A stretch of 6,268 bases of DNA from DATBGO01 sp050011895. GTDB lineage: Bacteria > Actinomycetota > Actinomycetes > Streptosporangiales > Streptosporangiaceae. The translations under genes were made by a program, and so were the position numbers. The notes below the pieces were generated by a model that saw only the letters and a program-made list of their open reading frames with translations, did not search any database and was not told the origin of the DNA. Below are positions 1 through 5,900 of the stretch, piece after piece. The DNA lies in NCBI GenBank assembly GCA_050011895.1, contig JBEKIF010000140.1, positions 1 through 6,268 of the forward strand, read 5' to 3'. The first letter of the stretch is position 1; each line of letters begins with the position of its first letter.

Positions 1-642
1 CGCCCGGGAGCAGGAAACCCCGCTCATGCGCAGACGGCACGGTTCCGGCACCCGCAAAGGCCCAGGCTCAAGCTGCGAGCCCTGGCTGAGTACGGTGACC
101 GCGGTGGCCGCCTTGTAAAGTTCGGCGGCGATGTACCGGCCGGGCTGCAGCACCCAGGTCGGAACACCGAGCAGCCGTAGCTGATGAACTGCGGGCCCGT
201 AAATGTGGTCCTGCGCGAGCAGCACGACGAGCCCGGCGTCTCGTGGGGCGTGCTTGTGGTTCCGCGGCGCCAGCCGGGCTGCGGCGAGATCTTCGAGTTC
301 CTCAACCAGCGCATGGTCGGCTCCGTCGAGACCTTGTCGGATAGACCACACGTTGTTGGCCGAACGCATGACCAGGTCCAGGTGATGCCTAGCCGTCGCG
401 CTCGATGCTGCCAGCCGGATCCTGGTGATGGGGCCGAATGCCCCGGCGGAGATCCTCACCTGCCCTAGCACGGCGCCCACGTACGCATCGGAGGCCCGGT
501 CGCCGGCCGTGCCTTCGGCCAGGCCATGTGACACCGCGTCCATGTCACCGAGCACCAGCAACTGCGAGGTGCGCGATAGGGCAGGAATCTCGGCAGGAAG
601 TGGCAATGCCTTCAAAGATCCGCGTGGCACCATTTCAGGCAT
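1..642 (-). CDS. NYN/PIN-like domain protein, C-terminus off the window
   Basis: This reading frame is open from an ATG at 642 to the left edge, giving 214 residues without the end of the gene. It looks like a NYN-domain protein (PIN-like fold, related to LabA/DUF88), a family of metal-dependent RNases. Visible landmarks are a hydrophobic strand running into an acidic GDMD motif (residues 32-35), an acidic GLDGADHALVEEL helix (104-116), and the strand VVLLAQDHIYGPAVHQLRLLGVPTWVL (about 139-165). That strand matches the family pattern VVLVSGDxDFxPLVxxLRxxG. The likely metal-binding acids are D33 or D35, D109 and D145. The start at 642 has GGAG 5 nt upstream; an in-frame ATG at 633 is the alternative, and an in-frame stop (TGA) at 663-661 limits further extension. 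No partner gene lies upstream in the window, and the gene points away from everything else. The fold call is by motif only. RNase activity is inferred from the family and may not hold, since AQDHIY departs from the usual SGDxDF. Confidence 0.68.
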   Translation of the reverse strand, partial: MPEMVPRGSLKALPLPAEIPALSRTSQLLVLGDMDAVSHGLAEGTAGDRASDAYVGAVLGQVRISAGAFGPITRIRLAASSATARHHLDLVMRSANNVWSIRQGLDGADHALVEELEDLAAARLAPRNHKHAPRDAGLVVLLAQDHIYGPAVHQLRLLGVPTWVLQPGRYIAAELYKAATAVTVLSQGSQLEPGPLRVPEPCRLRMSGVSCSRA

Positions 643-1003
643 CCCTTCTCCGCCCCAGCTTCATGTAAGCATCCGAACAGGCCGGCTGGCGGCGACGCGA
701 GCGGGACGGTCGCCATCTGACCGGGAGCGAACTAACGTCGTGCGTCGCCGGCCGGAATAGATCCCGCTGAACGGATCGGGCCCCGGGTGGACCGCGGTGC
801 AAGTCAGCTGGTGACATGGTCAGCCCGGCATACGGATCTCTCCCATCCGGTCGCTCTCGCATGACGAATGTCCCTCCGCCTGGTTGCCGACCTGCTTCCG
901 TGCTGTAACGGTGATGTGAACTCGTGATCAGGCACTGGCCAGGAAGAAGGTGAGAATCGGGTGCGGTACACATCCCGGATGCCCAGCGACGCGCAGTACC
1001 GCT
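643..1003. other. Intergenic stretch with no recognisable gene
   Basis: Open frames here on either strand do not read like protein: they are rich in Arg, Pro and Ser and have no domain pattern. It holds the upstream region of the minus-strand NYN gene. The minus-strand part near 945-1003 may be a further, heavily decayed continuation of the transposase remnant at 1004-1157: phrases resembling the region after the HGEL motif can be picked out only by changing frame. I see no RNA gene or clear promoter. Confidence 0.5.
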
Positions 1004-1157
1004 TCCGGTCAGCTCGCCGTGCACCTTGCGGTACCCCAGGCCGGGTTCTCTGCGCCAGCCGCAGCGCCACGTCGCGGAGCTGGTGGCTGGTCCCCGGTCG
1101 GCCTGGTGGGTTCAGGCACGTCCACTTGCGTTTGATCAGGCGGGCAGCAGCCCGGGG
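1004..1157 (-). pseudogene. Remnant of integrase-core (DDE) transposase, frameshifted
   Basis: Read on the minus strand, three consecutive pieces in different frames reconstruct a transposase segment. The first is ARLIKRKWTCLNPPGRP followed by LRDVALRLAQ (1145 down to about 1052). Next is ENPAWG, visible only after restoring one lost base. Last is YRKVHGELTG (1033-1004), visible after restoring a second base in the TGGGGTAC run. This matches the conserved block RKWxYxNxxGRPPxxxxxxxLxxRLAxENPxWGYRRVxGEL, which lies just before the catalytic core in integrase-type IS transposases common in actinomycetes. The DDE catalytic region is not seen, so this is a dead fragment. The exact IS family (IS3-like or another rve-domain group) cannot be settled from so short a piece. 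The left boundary is uncertain. Confidence 0.72.
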
Positions 1158-1292
1158 CGCCGGGCGCAGGGATGAGCTGGGCTGAGCCCGATGAGATCGT
1201 GGATCAACGCCCGCGACGACGAGCTTACGAACAGCAAGATCTGCTGCTGCCTCACAGCATCACCTCACGCTCTGCTGGCCGCACGAATAGTC

Positions 1293-1324
1293 AATGCTAA
1301 CGGAATGCTAGCAGAATGCTAACG
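1293..1324 (+). promoter_or_regulatory. Three 11-bp-phased direct repeats, candidate SARP binding site
   Basis: AATGCTAAC (1293-1301), AATGCTAGC (1304-1312) and AATGCTAAC (1315-1323) recur with an exact 11-bp period. Expressed as heptamers they are GCTAACG, GCTAGCA and GCTAACG, separated by an identical 4-bp GAAT spacer. SARP-family activators (for example ActII-ORF4, DnrI, AfsR) are known to bind heptameric direct repeats spaced by 11 bp, with the last repeat about 8 bp upstream of the -10 element. Here the last heptamer (1318-1324) is followed by exactly 8 bp and then GATGAT. The regulator encoded at 2582-5659 is the obvious candidate ligand. That assignment is inference; another regulator recognising tandem sites remains possible. 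Confidence 0.6.
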
Positions 1325-1332
1325 CGGCCCGC

Positions 1333-1338
1333 GATGAT
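1333..1338 (+). promoter_or_regulatory. Possible -10 element of the secreted-protein promoter
   Basis: GATGAT lies 8 bp after the third repeat and is a weak match to TAnnnT. SARP-dependent promoters typically lack a good -35, and here the repeats occupy that position. Transcription would then start near 1345, leaving about 50 nt before the preferred ATG at 1395. CATGAT at 1344-1349 is an alternative; it would place the start site almost at the ATG at 1359. Confidence 0.35.
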
Positions 1339-1394
1339 GAAAGCATGATTAGCGAGCAATGAAAGTCAGCAACGAGCGAAAGGACCAGGCACAG

Positions 1395-2003
1395 ATGCGA
1401 ATACTCATGGGACGCCCCCTCGGCCGCATGGCGTACATGTCAGCTGCCCTCTGCGTAACGCTACTCAGCGGTACCATGGCACTTGGGGCAGTGGGCGCCT
1501 CGGCGAGCACGGCTAAGGTCACGTCAGCGAGCACACCCGGAGTCACGTCCGTGACCACGTCGACGGTCATCGACAGGACGTGTCAAAAACGGCATGAGGG
1601 CATCACCACATGCGAGTGGCTGCTGAGGTCGCTGTTCCATTCCAAGCTTTTGCCGCATGGTGAGGACACTCAATTCGAGACCTGGGCGTCGATGGATGGA
1701 GGCAGCGTGGAGAGGGAGATCGTTCAGGTAATACTTGAAATGAAGTCGTGCATCGTACCAGCTTGCGGGATCCAGGTGGTAGGGGAAACGGGCCTGGACC
1801 CTGCTTCGGGTCACGGCAACATCTCGGCGCATCTCGCCAATCGTCTCTGCGCCGAGGGTCCGGCGTCAGAATATCGCCCTATCTTCCAATACAGGTACTG
1901 GGAACCAAAGCCCACGAACGAATGGGTTTCAGGCTGGTCGTACGGTGACTGGCAGCCCACCTTTAATATCAAGCCATGCGACGATGGTGTGCACCTCGGG
2001 TGA
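1395..2003 (+). CDS. Secreted six-cysteine, Trp-rich protein of unknown function
   Basis: I do not recognise a family. From the ATG at 1395 the product has 202 residues. A basic N-region (MRILMGRPLGR) precedes a hydrophobic stretch (about 13-34) and a signal peptidase I-like site ASA|ST after residue 37, so export via Sec is likely. The next 20 residues are Ser/Thr/Val-rich and linker-like. The mature part has six cysteines (63, 73, 119, 124, 152, 195), an even number consistent with three disulfides. Six tryptophans (75, 97, 169, 177, 181, 186) cluster toward the C-terminus. The start at 1395 is chosen because GAAAGGA lies about 10 nt upstream and the signal peptide begins there; an in-frame ATG at 1359 would add 12 hydrophilic residues. 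Codon use is less G/C-biased than in the regulator downstream, a hint of foreign origin. The 11-bp-phased repeats upstream suggest control by a SARP activator. Secreted enzyme inhibitor, toxin or surface protein are all possible and none is shown. Confidence 0.72.
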   Translation: MRILMGRPLGRMAYMSAALCVTLLSGTMALGAVGASASTAKVTSASTPGVTSVTTSTVIDRTCQKRHEGITTCEWLLRSLFHSKLLPHGEDTQFETWASMDGGSVEREIVQVILEMKSCIVPACGIQVVGETGLDPASGHGNISAHLANRLCAEGPASEYRPIFQYRYWEPKPTNEWVSGWSYGDWQPTFNIKPCDDGVHLG

Positions 2004-2078
2004 CACCAACGTAATGGCTCTCGCGCTGAATCTCGGAGAAATGGGAGCTCGCAGTACTTAGGTTCGACTAGTGTCACA

Positions 2079-2113
2079 GGAGAGCGAGCGCCGCAGGTGG
2101 GCGCCCGCTCTCC
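2079..2113 (+). terminator. Strong hairpin terminator after the secreted-protein gene
   Basis: GGAGAGCG (2079-2086) pairs with CGCTCTCC (2106-2113), and GCGCC (2088-2092) pairs with GGCGC (2100-2104). One A/C mismatch separates the two helices, and the loop is 7 nt. The stem begins 75 nt after the stop codon. There is no U-tract, which is common for actinomycete terminators. It should separate this transcript from the regulator gene downstream. Confidence 0.7.
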
Positions 2114-2279
2114 GCTCGCAATAGCGCCTTCTTATAGGAACGGCGCGTCAGCACCAGCGGGCCGAAAGCAATACCGCTTAGCGGCAGAGATCTTTGTTTC
2201 CGGGGCGTGTCGCTCCGGGTTGTTCTGGCTGGTGGCCGGCCTGATCGCAGCTTATGGCAGACAATGGCGTGGTGGCCGC

Positions 2280-2407
2280 CGGCGGCTGACGGACTGTTGG
2301 CGCTGAGGGTACTGGCCCCGTTCGTGCCGCGGGACGCGGTCGATGAGGCCGTCGCGGCGGCCAGCCACAATAAAGCTCGTCAACCTGCCCTGCCCACCCT
2401 CGCAGCA
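2280..2407 (+). pseudogene. Remnant resembling the N-terminus of an IS4-family transposase
   Basis: RRLTD (2280-2294) in one frame continues, after a frame change at 2294, as LLALRVLAPFVPRDAVDEAV and then a segment ending in ALPTLAA, with a stop at 2408. This follows the N-terminal pattern of IS4-family transposases: RLTD, then a GVLTRxFPxxLVDxVxA-type helix, then a basic segment and LPAR. Nothing of the catalytic part follows, so this is a fragment of about 43 codons. The match is by memory of the pattern and short, so confidence is moderate. The surrounding 2114-2279 and 2411-2480 show no other gene, only small inverted repeats such as CCGCTTAGCGG (2174-2184). Confidence 0.5.
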
Positions 2408-2515
2408 TGACCGATAGATGATCAACGAAAGCTAGGCGGCATTGGGCCCTGGAGGCGGTATGGCCGCTCAGACGGAGTTGGCACCTATTGCCCATTTTGG
2501 GCGTGATGCTCGTGT

Positions 2516-2521
2516 TAGTAT
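2516..2521 (+). promoter_or_regulatory. Possible -10 element for the SARP regulator gene
   Basis: TAGTAT fits TAnnnT and sits in the local AT-richer patch 2484-2521, upstream of the regulator. A start near 2528 would give a leader of about 54 nt to the ATG at 2582. No -35 with normal spacing is present: TTGGGC at 2497-2502 is only 13 bp away, and TTGCCC at 2488-2493 is 22 bp away. The hexamer overlaps ATACTAAC on the minus strand, one mismatch from the repeat core found at 1293-1323. This is weak evidence only. Confidence 0.22.
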
Positions 2522-2581
2522 CCGGCCAGCACGGGACTGATGGCGCTTTCAGCAGGGTGGTGCGGGCCGGTGGCAACGGGG

Positions 2582-5500
2582 ATGGAGTTTTGTCTGCTCG
2601 GGCCGCTAATAGTGCGCAGGGCCGAGGTGGTGCTGCCAGTGGCGCGGGGGAAGCAGCGCGCGGTGCTCGCGGCACTCCTGCTGGACGCCGGCCGGGCCGT
2701 CTCGGTGGATGATCTCACGGAGGTGCTGTGGGGCACCCGGCCGCCGCCGTCTGCGCGGGTGACCGTGCAGAACCATGTCAAGCGGCTGCGGCACACCATG
2801 GGGGAGGCTGACCGGGCTCGAATTAGCACCGAGCCGCGCGGGTACGCGATCAGCGTGGACGCGGGTGAGCTGGACGTGACCCGGTTCGAGGCGCTGCTGG
2901 AGTCCGCGCGCGCCGCAGCGCGAGAAGACTCGTGGGACACCGCGGCCAGGCAGGCACGCGGGGCGCTGTCGCTGTGGCGGGGAGATCCGCTGGCGGACGT
3001 GGAGTCGGATGTGCTGGCGGCGCGTGAGGTCCCGCGGCTGGCTGAGCTGCGGTTGCAGGCGGTGGAGGCGCGTATCGACGCCGACCTGCGGATGGGCCGT
3101 CATGCCGAGGTGGTCAGCGAGCTGCAGCAACTGGTCGGCACCCATCAGCTGCGGGAGCACTTCCATGCCCAGCTGATGCTCGCTCTTTATCGGTGCGGCC
3201 GCCAGGCTGAGGCGCTTGAGGCCTACCGGACCACGCGCACGTTGCTGATCAGCGAGCTTGGGGTGGAGCCCGGGGCTGAGATCCGGGGGCTTCATCAGGG
3301 CATCCTTGGCCGGAATCAGAAGCGGGACCTGGCGCTGTCCCCCGAAGCGGGCCTAGTGAAGCTCGCTGGGACCGTCGGCTATGCGCCGCTAGTAGTGCCG
3401 CGCCAGCTCCCCGCCGATGTAACGGCATTTACCGGGCGGGCCCGTGAACTGGCCGAGCTTGACCGGCTGCTCGCCGTCGGCGAGCGCGGCGACGTGGGCG
3501 GGGGCTCTGCACCTGCGGTGATCTCGGCGATCACCGGAACGGCGGGGGTCGGAAAGACGGCGCTGGCAGTGCGCTGGGCGCATCAGGTAGCCGAACGCTT
3601 CCCTGACGGGCAGCTGTATCTGAACATGCGCGGATATGACCCCGGCCAGCCGATGCCCGCGCCTGACGCGCTGGCCGGGTTCCTGCGCACGCTGGGCGTA
3701 CCCGGCCGGGACATCCCGGCGGAGGAAGAGGAGCGGGCCGCGCTGTACCGCAGTCTGCTGGCCGGACGACGGATGCTGGTGGTCCTGGATAACGCCAGTG
3801 AGGTAGAGCAGGTCCGGCCGCTCCTGCCCGGCGCCGCGGGGTGTGTGGTGGCGGTGACCAGCCGCGATTCGCTGGGCGGCCTCGTGGCTCGACACGGCGC
3901 AGCCCGCCTGGACCTGGACCTGCTCCCGCTGCCCGATGCGGTCGGCATGCTGCAGGCGCTTATCGGCAGCCGAGTGGACGATGATCCGGCGGCAGCGGCG
4001 GCACTGGCGGATCGGTGTTCGCGGTTGCCGCTGGCACTGCGGCTGGCGGCCGAACTGGCCGCTGCGCGCAGCCCGGCCCCCGTGAGGGAACTTGTCGGCG
4101 AACTGGCTGATCAGCAGCGGCGGCTGGAACTGCTGGATGCCGGCGGCGACCCCCGAACCGCGGTGCGGGAGGTGTTTTCCTGGTCCTATCGACACCTGGA
4201 CGCCGACGCTGCCCGGGCTTTCCGGCTGGTTGGCTTGCACCCCGGCTCCGACTGGGACTCTTATGCCGCCGCCGCGCTCGCCGGGATCACCGTCAATCGG
4301 GCCGATCGGATGCTCGGTCTGCTGGCCCGCGCACACCTGATCCGCCCAGCCGGTGTGGGCCGCTATGGCATGCACGACCTGCTCCGCGACTACGGCGCCG
4401 AGCAAGCCGCCCGCGATGACGCCGAACTGGCCCGCCGGGCGGCGCTGACCCGCCTGTTCGATTACTACGTGCACACCGCCGCCGCCGCGATAGACACTCT
4501 CAACCCGGCCGAACTGCACCGCCGTCCCCGCTTCCCCGCAACTGCCAGCCCGGCCCCCACGGTGACCGACCCGGTAACGGCACAAGCCTGGCTGGATGCC
4601 GAACTGGCTACCCTGGTCGCGGTCAGTGCGCACACCGCCGAACATGGCTGGCCAGACCACGCCACCGGGCTGGCCGCAACCCTCTACCACTACCTCGATA
4701 CCTGCGGCCACTACCCTGAGGCCGTTATCATCCACGGCCACGCCCGCAGCGCCGCCCGCCAGGCCGGCGACCGCGCGGCCGAGGCGACCGCGCTGACCAA
4801 TCTGGGCGCCGTCGACGCGCGGCAGGGCCAATGCCAGCGGGCCGCAGGCCACCTCCAGCAGGCACTGGACCTGTTCCGCGACACCGGTGACCAGGCCGGG
4901 CAGGCGCGCGTGCTGATCAGCCTCGGCATCGTCGATGAGCGGCTTGGGCTCTACCAGCAAGCAGCCGAGCGCCAGCGGCAGGCCCTGGCCCTGTTCCTGG
5001 AAACTGGCGACCGGGTGGGTGAAGCCCGTGCGCTGGGCAACCTCGGCATCGTGGCTGAGCGGCTGGGCCACTACCGGCAGGCCGCAGGCCATCTCAAGCA
5101 GGCACTCGCCCTGTGCCGGGAGACTGGCGACCGGGTTGGTGAAGTTCGCGCGCTGGGCAACCTCGGCTGTGTGGATAGCCGGCTAGGCCGCTATCAGCAG
5201 GCCGCCGGCCACCAGCGGCAGGCCCTGGCCCTGTGCCGGGAGACGGGTGATCGGGTTGGTGAGGCTCATGTGCTGACCGAACTGGGCGTCATTAGCGGGC
5301 GGCAGGGACGTTATCAGCAGGCGGTCGGCTACCTCTGCCAGGCCATTGCCCTGTTCCGCGAGATCAGCGACCGCCACGGCGAAGCAGAAGCACTGAACGG
5401 CCTCGGCGAAACGCTACTCGCGGCCGGCCAGCCGAGCCAGGCCCGTACCCGGCACGCCGCCGCGCTCGGCCTGGCCAGCCAGATCGGCGGCCAGTACCAG

Positions 5501-5659
5501 CGGGCTCGCGCCCTGAGCGGCCTCGGCTGCGCCCACCATGCGGTCGACGATCTAAACCAGGCCCGCAGCTACTGGCGGGAGGCCCTCACCGTATACACCG
5601 ATCTCGGCGCCCCCGAAGCCCGCACGATCCGAGGACACCTGACAGGGTGCGCGCCATGA
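2582..5659 (+). CDS. AfsR-type SARP transcriptional regulator (wHTH-BTAD-NB-ARC-TPR)
   Basis: This is a 1025-residue cytoplasmic regulator of the Streptomyces antibiotic regulatory protein family, close in length and layout to AfsR. Residues 1-95 form an OmpR-like winged helix beginning MEFCLLGPLIVRR, with GKQRAVLAALLL and the recognition region VQNHVKRLRHTMG. Residues about 100-245 are the bacterial transcriptional activation domain, ending in ALEAYRTTRTLLISELGVEPG. An NB-ARC ATPase follows: Walker A GTAGVGKT (319-326), Walker B RMLVVLDN (397-404), VAVTSRDSL, LPLALRLAAE and an MHD motif (597-599). From about 734 to 1020 there are about seven 40-residue TPR units. In the family, the ATPase and TPR parts gate DNA binding to heptameric direct repeats and activate secondary-metabolite or secreted-product genes. 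The start at 2582 gives the canonical N-terminus, with GGTGG 8 nt upstream; an in-frame ATG at 2540 would add 14 atypical residues. All nucleotide-binding motifs look intact. The stop overlaps the next ORF's ATG. The target is not known; the 11-bp-phased site at 1293-1324 is the best candidate. Confidence 0.93.
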   Translation: MEFCLLGPLIVRRAEVVLPVARGKQRAVLAALLLDAGRAVSVDDLTEVLWGTRPPPSARVTVQNHVKRLRHTMGEADRARISTEPRGYAISVDAGELDVTRFEALLESARAAAREDSWDTAARQARGALSLWRGDPLADVESDVLAAREVPRLAELRLQAVEARIDADLRMGRHAEVVSELQQLVGTHQLREHFHAQLMLALYRCGRQAEALEAYRTTRTLLISELGVEPGAEIRGLHQGILGRNQKRDLALSPEAGLVKLAGTVGYAPLVVPRQLPADVTAFTGRARELAELDRLLAVGERGDVGGGSAPAVISAITGTAGVGKTALAVRWAHQVAERFPDGQLYLNMRGYDPGQPMPAPDALAGFLRTLGVPGRDIPAEEEERAALYRSLLAGRRMLVVLDNASEVEQVRPLLPGAAGCVVAVTSRDSLGGLVARHGAARLDLDLLPLPDAVGMLQALIGSRVDDDPAAAAALADRCSRLPLALRLAAELAAARSPAPVRELVGELADQQRRLELLDAGGDPRTAVREVFSWSYRHLDADAARAFRLVGLHPGSDWDSYAAAALAGITVNRADRMLGLLARAHLIRPAGVGRYGMHDLLRDYGAEQAARDDAELARRAALTRLFDYYVHTAAAAIDTLNPAELHRRPRFPATASPAPTVTDPVTAQAWLDAELATLVAVSAHTAEHGWPDHATGLAATLYHYLDTCGHYPEAVIIHGHARSAARQAGDRAAEATALTNLGAVDARQGQCQRAAGHLQQALDLFRDTGDQAGQARVLISLGIVDERLGLYQQAAERQRQALALFLETGDRVGEARALGNLGIVAERLGHYRQAAGHLKQALALCRETGDRVGEVRALGNLGCVDSRLGRYQQAAGHQRQALALCRETGDRVGEAHVLTELGVISGRQGRYQQAVGYLCQAIALFREISDRHGEAEALNGLGETLLAAGQPSQARTRHAAALGLASQIGGQYQRARALSGLGCAHHAVDDLNQARSYWREALTVYTDLGAPEARTIRGHLTGCAP
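4781..5630 (+). repeat. 120-bp tandem repeats encoding TPR units
   Basis: Within the regulator gene the DNA repeats with an exact 120-bp (40-codon) period for about seven units. The units are highly similar from about 4915 to 5270, where blocks such as CAGGCCCTGGCCCTGT and GAGACTGGCGACCGGGT recur almost unchanged. The encoded unit is of the form LGNLGxVxxRLGRYQQAAxH, then a QALALCRETGDRVGEAxA half. The last units (from about 5400) are more diverged. High nucleotide identity suggests recent duplication or gene conversion. The repeat is part of the coding sequence, not a separate element. Confidence 0.9.
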
Positions 5660-5840
5660 CCGAGCCGTCGCTCCCGGAGCTGGAGGCCGAGCGGGAACGG
5701 CTGTACGCGCAGCTCAGCGCCGTTGGTGGTTTCCGGTGCGGGTCGGTGAGCGAGAACTACCGGAAGTGCGGGAAGCCGAACTGCGCGTGCGCTCAGCCGG
5801 ATCATTTCGGCCACGGGCCGAGGACGGACCGGGTGGCTGC
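5656..5840 (+). pseudogene. Truncated DUF6788-type, transposon-associated protein
   Basis: From the ATG at 5656 the frame reads MTEPSLPELEAERERLYAQL, then GSVSENYRKCGKPNCACAQP and HFGHGPR. This is the N-terminal helix and Cys/His-rich (zinc-knuckle-like) core of the DUF6788 family. These small proteins often accompany transposases of actinomycete insertion sequences; I recall ISKra4-like elements but cannot confirm the family here. Residues C38, C43 and C45, with nearby His, are preserved. After about residue 57-60 family resemblance stops and the frame runs on as unrelated sequence to a stop at 6031-6033, so the C-terminal half and any transposase are missing. The ATG overlaps the regulator's TGA (ATGA), with CAGGG 8 nt upstream, so the remnant could be translated by coupling. 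The missing half argues against normal function. Confidence 0.7.
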
Positions 5841-5872
5841 ATTGTCCATAAAACCGATCTATATTGTCAATA
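5841..5872 (+). repeat. Direct repeat ATTGTCMATA, two copies 22 bp apart
   Basis: ATTGTCCATA (5841-5850) and ATTGTCAATA (5863-5872) differ at one position and are spaced by two helical turns. They sit in an AT-rich patch at the end of the truncated DUF6788 frame. The second copy overlaps the -35 hexamer of the promoter proposed below. An operator for a regulator of the downstream genes is the simplest reading, but it is inferred from position only. Confidence 0.4.
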
Positions 5873-5893
5873 ACCCGTTGGGGCTCATACGAT
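5864..5893 (+). promoter_or_regulatory. Promoter for the 74-residue ORF, likely leaderless
   Basis: TTGTCA (5864-5869) and TACGAT (5888-5893) are separated by 18 bp, a fair match to a vegetative sigma-70-type promoter. A start site 7-8 nt after the -10 falls at 5900-5901, exactly on the GTG that opens the next ORF. Leaderless transcripts are common in actinomycetes, and no ribosome binding site precedes this GTG at proper distance, which supports the idea. An inverted repeat ACGAT-TGAC-ATCGT (5889-5902) overlaps the -10 and start. Confidence 0.5.
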
Positions 5894-5900
5894 TGACATC

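Noticed and set aside
184..760. Plus-strand frames of 94 and 111 codons at the left end
   Set aside because: They are antisense to the continuous minus-strand NYN frame, which has a ribosome binding site, domain pattern and no stops over 214 codons.
635..1024. Minus-strand frame of 129 codons ending at the NYN gene start
   Set aside because: Only its first residues (HGELTG) resemble a protein, and those belong to the decayed transposase. The rest is Arg/Ser/Pro-rich read-through with no family pattern.
1359..1394. Upstream ATG at 1359 as the start of the secreted protein
   Set aside because: It lacks a ribosome binding site and would put 12 charged residues before a normal signal peptide. 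It is kept only as an alternative, since a leaderless start there cannot be excluded.
2178..2675. Minus-strand frame of 165 codons over the promoter and 5' end of the regulator
   Set aside because: It overlaps the real start of the SARP gene and the IS4-like remnant. It is Pro/Ala/Arg-rich low-complexity sequence.
3389..5092. Long minus-strand open frame of 567 codons opposite the regulator
   Set aside because: It lies antisense to clearly conserved NB-ARC and TPR coding sequence. Its composition (Gly/Gln/Arg/Val-rich, no domain pattern) is what GC-rich antisense frames produce.
4801..5520. Regular repeats that might suggest a CRISPR or satellite array
   Set aside because: The period is 120 bp with no unique spacers, and it translates in frame into TPR units of the regulator.
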